Shown: positions 7,186 through 12,985 of the stretch, piece by piece
Numbering within the stretch: position 1 is the first letter of the stretch
Layout of the letters: every line of letters begins with the position of its first letter
Assembly: GCA_905182385.1 (NCBI GenBank)
Contig: CAJJBS010000134.1
Coordinates: 1-13,567 of the forward strand
From: Fidelibacterota bacterium TCS55
GTDB lineage: Bacteria > Fidelibacterota > Marinisomatia > Marinisomatales > TCS55
DNA length: 13,567 nucleotides
Direction of reading: 5' to 3'
The notes under the pieces: generated by a model
What the model was told of the DNA's origin: nothing
Databases searched by the model: none
What the model saw: the letters and a program-made list of their open reading frames with translations, nothing else
Program-made: the position numbers and the translations under genes

Positions 7186-8268
7186 ATGAAGTTAATAAAG
7201 TTAATAATGGCTAGTTCGTTAGCCTTAACATTGGTCTTTGCACAAGACAAAGAAGAAGATACCAAATTAGATGCAGCATATGATGCTGTTAAAAGTATGG
7301 TCGAAGATTTACAAGCAGCTGGAACAATTGATGAAAACGCTGCAATGTTATTACAAAGCTTTGCTATGAATATGGAACCTGTAACAAGGTCTGAGTATGG
7401 CAATGACGGTGATGGCAATGACGGTGATGGCAATGACGGTGATGGCAATGACGGTGATGGCAATGACGGTGATGACGATATGCCTCCTCTTCCTGAAGGC
7501 TTTGATGCTCCTTCTGGAGATGGTGCTGCTGGAGAGTATCAGCAAAATGTTCGCGAAGCACTTGAAGGTAGTGGTGTAGAGAATGATCTTGTCAATGAAT
7601 TTTTAGAAAAATTGACTATGATTGAAGAACTTACCCATGAAGAAATGGGTGATGGCGATGATGGCGCTCCTAATATGGATGGAGATCATCAAGGCGGCGA
7701 TCATCAAGGTGGTCCAATGGCGCCAGCTACTCACTGGGAGGGTAACCAACATGCTCTATGTGGTGGAATGGATGAGTACATGTTAGATACAGATCAAGAT
7801 GGTGTACATGAAGGTCCTTATGCGGTCTGGAATGAAGATGGAGATGGAAACCCTGTAGAGTGTTATGATAATATGGGTGGTGACATGGATCATCAAGACG
7901 GTGACATGGATCATCAAGACGGTGACATGGATCATCAAGACGGTGACATGGATCATCAAGACGGTGACATGGATCATCAAGACGGTGACATGGGTCCTGA
8001 TCCTGTAGCAGATGCTTTTATGGACACTTTTACTGGTGACAATTGGGAAGAAGCCTTTACTGCTGCTGCAGAGACTGCAAAAGGTCGTGATCAGCAAGAA
8101 GATGATTATGATGAAGCAAAATGGGAAGAATGTAAAGAAGTAGGCGAAAACGCAATGAATGAAGCTGTAGCAAATGGTACAGAAGACCCTCAAGATGTTT
8201 TCGGAGCAATTGCGATGGCTGTTGGTGCTTGCAATGGTGACATGGGTCCTCCTCCAAGCCAAAACTAA
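7186..8268 (+). CDS. Exported, highly acidic Asp/His/Gly repeat protein with two tandem-repeat arrays
   Basis: This is a 360-residue protein with a clear signal peptide (cleavage near A19/Q20, LVFA/QD). A helical segment of about residues 25-66 comes first. Array 1, residues 72-96, is five copies of GNDGD. A mixed region follows with GDHQG repeats (about 166-175) and two DxDxDG-like loops (DTDQDG at 201-206, NEDGDG at 216-221) that resemble calcium-binding loops. Array 2, residues 232-266, is five copies of GDMDHQD. The C-terminal domain (about 273-350) is helical. Cysteines at 192, 226, 316 and 349 could form two disulfides, consistent with export. The mature protein is strongly acidic with many His residues, so divalent metal binding is plausible but inferred. 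No family is recognised. It sits 129 bp after the secretin with its own Shine-Dalgarno and a terminator behind it. Confidence 0.88.
   Translation: MKLIKLIMASSLALTLVFAQDKEEDTKLDAAYDAVKSMVEDLQAAGTIDENAAMLLQSFAMNMEPVTRSEYGNDGDGNDGDGNDGDGNDGDGNDGDDDMPPLPEGFDAPSGDGAAGEYQQNVREALEGSGVENDLVNEFLEKLTMIEELTHEEMGDGDDGAPNMDGDHQGGDHQGGPMAPATHWEGNQHALCGGMDEYMLDTDQDGVHEGPYAVWNEDGDGNPVECYDNMGGDMDHQDGDMDHQDGDMDHQDGDMDHQDGDMDHQDGDMGPDPVADAFMDTFTGDNWEEAFTAAAETAKGRDQQEDDYDEAKWEECKEVGENAMNEAVANGTEDPQDVFGAIAMAVGACNGDMGPPPSQN
7399..7473 (+). repeat. Perfect 15-bp tandem repeat, 5 copies (GNDGD)
   Basis: Five uninterrupted identical copies of GGCAATGACGGTGAT lie in frame within the acidic repeat gene (residues 72-96). 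Because the unit is a multiple of three, copy-number change would lengthen or shorten the protein without breaking it. The exact identity, including third codon positions, suggests recent expansion by slippage or recombination. Confidence 0.97.
7879..7983 (+). repeat. Perfect 21-bp tandem repeat, 5 copies (GDMDHQD) plus a partial copy
   Basis: Five identical 21-bp units encode GDMDHQD at residues 232-266. A partial sixth copy, GGTGACATGG, follows at 7984-7993 before the sequence diverges. The units are in frame. A related shorter Asp-His-Gln-Gly motif occurs twice upstream at about 7681-7710, which hints at how the array arose. Confidence 0.97.
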
Positions 8269-8291
8269 ATTATTATTTTAGTTAATAAAGT

Positions 8292-8321
8292 AAAAGCCTC
8301 GATTTATTTCGGGGCTTTTTT
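8292..8321 (+). terminator. Intrinsic terminator after the acidic repeat gene
   Basis: An 11-bp stem (AAAAGCCTCGA at 8292-8302 with TCGGGGCTTTT at 8309-8319, one T-G wobble) encloses a six-base loop and runs straight into a T tract. It lies 23 bases after the stop at 8268 and is the clearest terminator in the window. It separates the secretin/repeat-protein unit from the reductase gene. Confidence 0.9.
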
Positions 8322-8343
8322 GTTTCTATTCGTTATCTTTTAA

Positions 8344-8349
8344 TATAAT
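8344..8349 (+). promoter_or_regulatory. Possible -10 box for the reductase gene
   Basis: TATAAT at 8344-8349 lies between the terminator and the ATG at 8368, with a poor -35 candidate (TTGTTT at 8320-8325, 18-base spacing). Promoter rules for this lineage are uncertain, and such A/T words are common here. Confidence 0.3.
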
Positions 8350-8367
8350 TATCTAAGGTATTTATCT

Positions 8368-9216
8368 ATGTTTGAAAAAGAACTTTTAAACGACAAATCA
8401 ATTATTGTGACTGGTGGCGGTACTGGCTTAGGTAAATCTATGGCTACCCGCTTTGCTGAATTAGGTGCCAATCTTGTTATTACTAGTCGCCGCCAAGAAG
8501 TTATTGATAAGACGGCTGAGGAGTTGCGTGAACTCGGAGGGAAAGTATTAGCTATCGCTTGCGATGTTAGAGATCCAGAACAGGTGAATGCTATGGTCAG
8601 TCAAACAGTAGATGAATTTAGAAAGGTTGATATTCTTCTTAATAACGCTGCTGGAAATTTTATTAGTCCAACAGAAGACCTTAGTCCGAATGCATTTAAA
8701 ACAGTAGTAGACATTGTTCTAAATGGAACATTTAATTGTACGCAGGCTGTTGGTAAAGTGATGCGCGAAAAAGAGGGTGGAGTCATATTGAATATAGTTA
8801 CAACTTATGCATGGACTGGATCTGGTTATGTTGTCCCTTCAGCATGTGCAAAAGCAGGTGTTCTTGCAATGACTAGATCGCTCGCCGTAGAGTGGGCTAA
8901 ATATGGTATTCGAACTGTCGCAATTGCGCCGGGTCCTTTTCCTACAAAAGGAGCTTGGTCTAAACTTGCGCCTCCAGGTCTAGGTATTCAGAAGAAAATA
9001 AAAAATAGAGTACCCCTGAAAAGAGTTGGAGAACATATTGAACTGGCAAATTTGGCCACATATTTAATTAGTGATCAAGCAGGTTATATTAATGGTGAAG
9101 TGGTAACGATTGATGGTGGTGAATGGCTTCAGGGAGCTGGTGAAATGAATGAACTAGAAAAATTGCCAAGAGCTGCTTGGAAGCTTCTTAAAATGAAGCG
9201 AAAAAAGAAAAAATAA
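8368..9216 (+). CDS. 2,4-dienoyl-CoA reductase, SDR family (DECR1-like)
   Basis: This is a 282-residue NAD(P)-dependent short-chain dehydrogenase. The cofactor motif TGGGTGLG is at 15-22 and NNAAG at 92-96. The catalytic region (TTYAWTGSG around Tyr147, then SACAKAG with Lys162, then SLAVEWAKYG) matches the mitochondrial 2,4-dienoyl-CoA reductase pattern, in which the active-site Tyr lies well upstream of the Lys instead of in the usual YxxxK. The later PGPFPTKGAWSKL and the VTIDGGEWL segment also match that family. The enzyme reduces the conjugated double bonds of 2,4-dienoyl-CoA so that polyunsaturated fatty acids can complete beta-oxidation. No other beta-oxidation gene is in the window. 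The protein ends in a basic tail (KMKRKKKK). The Shine-Dalgarno is weak (AAGG at 8355-8358). It stands alone between the terminator and a convergent gene whose stop abuts its own. Confidence 0.9.
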   Translation: MFEKELLNDKSIIVTGGGTGLGKSMATRFAELGANLVITSRRQEVIDKTAEELRELGGKVLAIACDVRDPEQVNAMVSQTVDEFRKVDILLNNAAGNFISPTEDLSPNAFKTVVDIVLNGTFNCTQAVGKVMREKEGGVILNIVTTYAWTGSGYVVPSACAKAGVLAMTRSLAVEWAKYGIRTVAIAPGPFPTKGAWSKLAPPGLGIQKKIKNRVPLKRVGEHIELANLATYLISDQAGYINGEVVTIDGGEWLQGAGEMNELEKLPRAAWKLLKMKRKKKK

Positions 9217-9483
9217 TTACGTAGAAAATTCTATGACCCAACGAGTTATAGTCTCTCCAATAGACATGTAAAGTATTAGGGTATAGATAAAAGCGATGCC
9301 AACCAGTGCAAATGGAGTAATGCGGAATTCATGAGAATATTTATCACTACCGTGAATTTTTAAATGCCAAGCACGGAATACAAGAATTGTTAAATAAGAA
9401 ATACCCAAGCTAAAGATGAAAAACCCAAGAAGGATATATTGATCTGTGTTGCTCAAATGATATAGCCACTTGGCGAATCTCAA
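9217..9483 (-). CDS. Small two-helix membrane protein with a TTG start
   Basis: This 88-residue protein has hydrophobic helices at about 16-36 and 57-75, a basic loop between them and a short C-terminal tail. No family is recognised. The start is TTG at 9481-9483: its last base is shared with the TGA stop of the kinase (overlap TTGA, 9480-9483), and AGGAG at 9491-9495 sits 7 bases upstream. No ATG lies near the N-terminus; the first Met codon is at residue 73. It is the last gene of the NUDIX-kinase run, and its stop abuts the reductase stop. The tight coupling suggests joint expression with the kinase, but the work it does in the membrane is unknown. Confidence 0.75.
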   Translation of the reverse strand: MRFAKWLYHLSNTDQYILLGFFIFSLGISYLTILVFRAWHLKIHGSDKYSHEFRITPFALVGIAFIYTLILYMSIGETITRWVIEFST

Positions 9484-10364
9484 ATATGATCTCCTAGCAT
9501 AGCGGCACCAAATACACCAGCCGAATCACCCAGCTTATTTTTTAGAATTGGGGTAACAAAGTTTCTACTAAATATTGCTTTTGCAATAGCATCTTTTCCT
9601 TCAGTATAAAGCATTTTAACTTTTGATAATCCTCCACCTAAAACTATTACATCTGGATCTAAAATATCTATAACATTTGCTAAAGCAGCGCCAAAATTAT
9701 TAATAAAATTTTCTTTCCATTCTGGGTGCTCTAAAAAAGCTTTATTGTCTATAATATCTGTAACGCATTTAAATTCATTAGTTAATTCTTTCCATTCTTT
9801 CTCGAGAGCAGTGCCCGATATATAGGACTCCGTACATCCTTTATTTCCACAGTAGCAATTTCTTCCATCAGGATAAAGAACGTGATGTCCCCATTCGCCG
9901 CTAATATGATTTGGTCCACGATGTATATTCTTATTTATCACCACTCCTCCACCACAACCGGTTCCAAGGATCACACCAAATACTAATCGATAATCTTTTG
10001 CTGCTCCTAAAATTGATTCAGCTAATGCAAAGCAATTGGCATCGTTTTCCATAAGAATTGGAAGCGCAAGAGCAGCTTCAAGATCAAGTTTTAGTGGTTT
10101 ATCTATTAAACAAATGGTATTGCTATTTTTTAATGTTCCTGTTTGGAAGTCGATGGCACCTGGCGTGCATATACCAACGGGTCCTTCTACATTACTAGTT
10201 TTCATTAACTCCTTCGCTAGATCAATTATACGCTTTAGAATTGCATCATAGCCTTCATCACGTTTTGTTGCAATACGTTTTCGTTCAATTACTTGAAATG
10301 TATCGTTAATAATAATAGCTTCAATTTTTGTGCCACCAAGGTCTATACCTAATTTATTCCCCAT
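9480..10364 (-). CDS. ROK-family sugar kinase
   Basis: This is a 294-residue kinase of the ROK (repressor, ORF, kinase) group, which phosphorylates free sugars such as glucose, fructose or N-acetylhexosamines using ATP. The phosphate-binding motif DLGGTK is at 8-13, the catalytic Asp at 108 in ENDANC, a second glycine motif GTGCGGG at 134-140, and the zinc site is complete: GEWGH with His160, then CYCGNKGC with Cys170, Cys172 and Cys177. The GEWGH...CYCG layout resembles fructokinase/Mak-like members, but the sugar cannot be fixed from sequence alone. There is no DNA-binding domain, so this is an enzyme and not a ROK repressor. It lies 64 bp after the NUDIX gene on the same strand and overlaps the next small membrane protein by four bases. 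No good Shine-Dalgarno precedes its ATG. Confidence 0.92.
   Translation of the reverse strand: MGNKLGIDLGGTKIEAIIINDTFQVIERKRIATKRDEGYDAILKRIIDLAKELMKTSNVEGPVGICTPGAIDFQTGTLKNSNTICLIDKPLKLDLEAALALPILMENDANCFALAESILGAAKDYRLVFGVILGTGCGGGVVINKNIHRGPNHISGEWGHHVLYPDGRNCYCGNKGCTESYISGTALEKEWKELTNEFKCVTDIIDNKAFLEHPEWKENFINNFGAALANVIDILDPDVIVLGGGLSKVKMLYTEGKDAIAKAIFSRNFVTPILKNKLGDSAGVFGAAMLGDHI
9491..9495 (-). promoter_or_regulatory. Shine-Dalgarno that fixes the TTG start of the small membrane protein
   Basis: AGGAG on the minus strand lies within the end of the kinase gene, 7 bases before the TTG at 9483. Together with the TTGA overlap it decides the start of the 88-residue gene. Confidence 0.7.
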
Positions 10365-10428
10365 TACATATTTTCTTTTTTTATAAAATTAATAGTTATT
10401 TAATAATTGATAAGGGTTAAATATAATT

Positions 10429-11064
10429 TCAATTTATTGCATCTTTTAAGACTAATTTAAATTCAGAAAGAATAGCGGCGGTCACACCCCAAACTTTATA
10501 TCCATCAAAGTTGTAAAATGGAACTTGGGCTTTATAACCTTTAAGATTCCAATTCTCTGACTCTAAATTTTGATCATTTAATAATTGAGATAAGGATGCT
10601 GAAAATAAAGTATGGACTTCATCACTTTGGATGTTTGTCTTGGGTCGCTTATCACACCAACCGACAAATGGATGAACAATAAACCCTGAAGTGGGTGTAA
10701 AAAATGGAGTTAAAGCGCCTATAATTTCAACATTATTTTGATTCACCCCAATCTCTTCTTCAGTTTCTCGAAGTGCTGTATTGATAATTTGCTCATTAAT
10801 TTCACAAGTACCACCTGGGAGTGAAATTTGGCCTTTGTGGTGTTCAACTAAGAATGTTCTCTGTGTCAAAAAAAAATGAATATTATTAGATTCTGGAAAT
10901 AATAAAATTAATACGGATGCTTTTTTTGCATTCTCATGTGAATTGTTGAAAGTGAAATCTATTTCACTTTCAACTTTAGTTAATAAATGAGCTGAAGATC
11001 CAGGCAAGGGTTCCTTCAGTCTTTTCTCTAATAAGTTAACTAATTTATTTATTGATGAAAACAT
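10429..11064 (-). CDS. NUDIX hydrolase, CoA pyrophosphatase type (NudL/YeaB-like)
   Basis: This is a 211-residue hydrolase. The NUDIX box is complete at 85-107: Gly85, Glu91, Arg99-Glu100, Glu103-Glu104 and Gly106. Just before it is the CoA-specific signature region LTQRTFLVEHHKGQISLPGG (66-85), which places it with NudL/PCD1-type enzymes that cleave CoA and its derivatives to phosphopantetheine and 3',5'-ADP. The position after Arg-Glu is Thr, as is usual in this subgroup. The ATG at 11064 has no Shine-Dalgarno close by; a strong GAAGGAG lies about 31 bases upstream (11096-11102), with an in-frame ATT at 11089-11091, so the true start may be upstream and non-standard. The gene heads the run to the kinase and the small membrane protein and diverges from the HAD phosphatase. 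Confidence 0.9.
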   Translation of the reverse strand: MFSSINKLVNLLEKRLKEPLPGSSAHLLTKVESEIDFTFNNSHENAKKASVLILLFPESNNIHFFLTQRTFLVEHHKGQISLPGGTCEINEQIINTALRETEEEIGVNQNNVEIIGALTPFFTPTSGFIVHPFVGWCDKRPKTNIQSDEVHTLFSASLSQLLNDQNLESENWNLKGYKAQVPFYNFDGYKVWGVTAAILSEFKLVLKDAIN

Positions 11065-11095
11065 CAGTGCAAAATTTATTTCTTTTTTAATAAAT

Positions 11096-11102
11096 CTCCT
11101 TC
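11096..11102 (-). promoter_or_regulatory. Strong Shine-Dalgarno out of place upstream of the NUDIX gene
   Basis: GAAGGAG on the minus strand lies about 31 bases from the ATG at 11064 but only 4 bases from an in-frame ATT at 11089-11091. Starting there would add nine codons ([M]KKEINFAL) with no stop in between. Either the start is a rare ATT, or the sequence is leader only. Confidence 0.35.
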
Positions 11103-11118
11103 AGTTTTATCTTCCTAA

Positions 11119-11760
11119 ATGAAGTATAAACATATTATTTGGGACTGGAATGGAACTCTATTAGATGATCGTCTTTTTTGTATTGAAATCATGAATCAAG
11201 TACTACAAAAAAGAGGGATGAAAGTAATGACAGAATCATGGTTTTTAGATAACTTTTGTTTTCCAGTTAAAGACTATTATATAAAGCTTGGGTTTGATTT
11301 TAATAAAGAGTCATTTGAAATATCTGGCAGTGAATTTCAAAATAGATATATGGATCGGATAGATGAGATGCCTCTTCATTCTGATGCTGTTCTCACGTTA
11401 AATAATGCAAAAAATTTAGGATTAACTCAATCGCTACTTTCTGCTTCTAGCCAAGTAATATTGGATAATTCATTAAAGTATCATGAAATAAGTTCATTTT
11501 TTATTAAGATACTGGGACAAGATAACCATTATGCCTATGGTAAAGAACAAACTGGAAAAGAGTGGGTTAAACAATTAAACTTTAATTCTAACGAAATAAT
11601 TTTAATTGGAGATACTTTACATGATAAAGAAGTAGCGGATATAATTGGAGCAGATTGTGCGTTAGTAGGTACTGGTCATGTGAGTAGTGAAAGATTAAAA
11701 AAAACGGGTGCGCCTGTTTTCAATAATTTGGTAGAGACCTTTGATTGGATCTCACACTAA
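11119..11760 (+). CDS. HAD-superfamily phosphatase with a DWN motif I
   Basis: This is a 213-residue HAD hydrolase with the phosphoglycolate-phosphatase/beta-phosphoglucomutase layout. Motif I is WDWNGTLLDD: Asp9 is the nucleophile and Asn11 replaces the usual second Asp that acts as acid/base. The cap domain fills about 16-80. Motif II is near Ser108 (LLSAS), motif III Lys is 142 or 147 (YGKEQTGK), and motif IV is IGDTLHD with Asp165 and Asp169. It likely removes phosphate from a small metabolite, but the substrate is unknown. The DWNGT form also occurs in a known branch of HAD hydrolases, so the Asn is probably ancestral and not a defect. No Shine-Dalgarno precedes the ATG. It is transcribed divergently from the NUDIX gene (54 bp between starts) and ends 1 bp before the convergent lipoprotein stop. 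Confidence 0.9.
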   Translation: MKYKHIIWDWNGTLLDDRLFCIEIMNQVLQKRGMKVMTESWFLDNFCFPVKDYYIKLGFDFNKESFEISGSEFQNRYMDRIDEMPLHSDAVLTLNNAKNLGLTQSLLSASSQVILDNSLKYHEISSFFIKILGQDNHYAYGKEQTGKEWVKQLNFNSNEIILIGDTLHDKEVADIIGADCALVGTGHVSSERLKKTGAPVFNNLVETFDWISH

Positions 11761-11761
11761 C

Positions 11762-12901
11762 TCACTTTAATAAGTTGTAAGGTGGAAAGCGTTTCGTAAT
11801 ATTATTAAATGGCTTTTTGAACTCTTTTGATCTTAAGGGTGGCCTTTTTGAAAATTCTAAAGTCCAAACCATTTTTAATTCTTCTAAGCTTCCTAGGTCT
11901 AAGCCATAATCATATTCAAACCATTCAAGGCAGTAATCTTCATCTTCACACATTTTAAATTCGTTTACTAATGTTAAATAGTCACCTTGCGTATCAAAGG
12001 CATAGGCAATTTCATAAAGCCATGTACCTTGACCAACACCAGGACCATCGTTGGAGTCAACCCAAATGTCATCATAGCTATAAGTAACAAATATAGTATT
12101 TTCTTCTAAGCGCCATTCCGCAACCGTAGAATCTGTATATGTATGGGTCCATCCTGAAGAATCATAAGGCTCTTCCCAAGAATATATTTCTACCCATCGA
12201 CCATTTTCTTGAATATCAATTGTCCAATTGCCATAGTCCCAGGATTCATCTTCATCATAACTGAAAATTTCTGTGGGTGTATTTGCAGGAATGTCAACAG
12301 TGGGATAAGCTAATGAACCACCAATATTAATATTTGCGTCATCTGGATGAATTAAAGTTTGGTTTGGAATATTTAATGTTTTGCCATCGAAAGAATAATC
12401 TATCTCCTGCTCTATTTCAATATAATTCCCATTATTAAAAAAAATATTTAAATAGTCATTCCAGCCCCATTCATCTTGGCCTGAAGAATTGTTCATATTA
12501 ACTGAAATAATGGGTCCATCCACTTGGTCAAATTGGTTCCATTTGTAATTTGTTAAATAAACAGATGACGTTCCTGAATAAGGGTCATACCAGCCCTGCA
12601 TAAACTTGATCTCATCATTTACGGCTCCAGTAATACTCACAGATCCTTTTGGGTTACCCATGCGATCAATCAAACTTTGGTTAGAGACTGTTGTAATTAG
12701 CATAGAATAATTCCAAGCATTTAAACTATGGTCAGCTAAATCATTAATCGACCTTCCTGAGGTAATTCGATTCAAAGTTTGTGGCATATACCATTTTCCA
12801 AGAATATTCTCTTCTATAAAAGAATCTTTTTCACATGCAATTATGCATAAGGAAAAAAGGGTAAATGTTAGTTTTAATTTATTAAAAATGATGATTTTCA
12901 A
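11762..12901 (-). CDS. Large lipoprotein of unknown function, TTG start
   Basis: This is a 379-residue protein with a lipoprotein signal peptide: basic start, hydrophobic core at about 11-22, and lipobox IIAC with the lipidated Cys at 23. The mature protein is rich in Asp, Trp, Tyr and Asn and predicted to be mostly beta. An early ILGKWYMPQ (about 34-42) and repeated 'W...' strands, for example GNWTIDIQENGRWVEIYSW and TVAEWRLEENTIFVTYSYDD, resemble lipocalin-like lipoproteins of FCB bacteria, but no family is assigned. The start is TTG at 12899-12901: a TGA stop directly precedes it in frame and no other Met codon comes before the lipobox. No Shine-Dalgarno is visible. A CRP-like palindrome lies 43 bp upstream. 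The gene converges on the HAD gene with a 1-bp gap. Confidence 0.75.
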   Translation of the reverse strand: MKIIIFNKLKLTFTLFSLCIIACEKDSFIEENILGKWYMPQTLNRITSGRSINDLADHSLNAWNYSMLITTVSNQSLIDRMGNPKGSVSITGAVNDEIKFMQGWYDPYSGTSSVYLTNYKWNQFDQVDGPIISVNMNNSSGQDEWGWNDYLNIFFNNGNYIEIEQEIDYSFDGKTLNIPNQTLIHPDDANINIGGSLAYPTVDIPANTPTEIFSYDEDESWDYGNWTIDIQENGRWVEIYSWEEPYDSSGWTHTYTDSTVAEWRLEENTIFVTYSYDDIWVDSNDGPGVGQGTWLYEIAYAFDTQGDYLTLVNEFKMCEDEDYCLEWFEYDYGLDLGSLEELKMVWTLEFSKRPPLRSKEFKKPFNNITKRFPPYNLLK

Positions 12902-12943
12902 TCAAAAAATTATTTAAAATTACGATATTTATATCTTTGGTGT

Positions 12944-12959
12944 TGTGACAAATACCACA
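12944..12959. promoter_or_regulatory. Weaker CRP-like palindrome upstream of the large lipoprotein
   Basis: TGTGACAAATACCACA fits TGTGA-N6-TCACA except for one base in the right half. It lies in the 84-bp gap between the peptidase stop and the lipoprotein start, 43 bases before that start. It resembles the site at 7057-7072 in spacing and left half. A chance match cannot be excluded. Confidence 0.35.
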
Positions 12960-12985
12960 CTTTACCTTACATATTTTGTAAAAAA

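Noticed and set aside
7351..7579. Short ORFs on both strands made of HRHCH- or MAMTV-type repeats around the first array
   Set aside because: They are other-frame readings of the 15-bp repeat in the acidic protein gene, which has a signal peptide, a strong Shine-Dalgarno and a terminator.
7399..7983. The tandem arrays as a CRISPR array
   Set aside because: The units are head-to-tail with no unique spacers and lie in frame within a gene.
7783..8262. 159-residue reverse-strand ORF with a repeated THVTVLMI motif
   Set aside because: It is the antisense of the 21-bp array and the C-terminal domain of the acidic protein, without a start signal or recognisable fold.
8601..8786. 61-residue reverse ORF inside the dienoyl-CoA reductase
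   Set aside because: It is a shadow of a well-supported SDR gene.
10036..10251. 71-residue forward ORF inside the ROK kinase
   Set aside because: It is antisense to conserved kinase motifs and has no ribosome-binding site.
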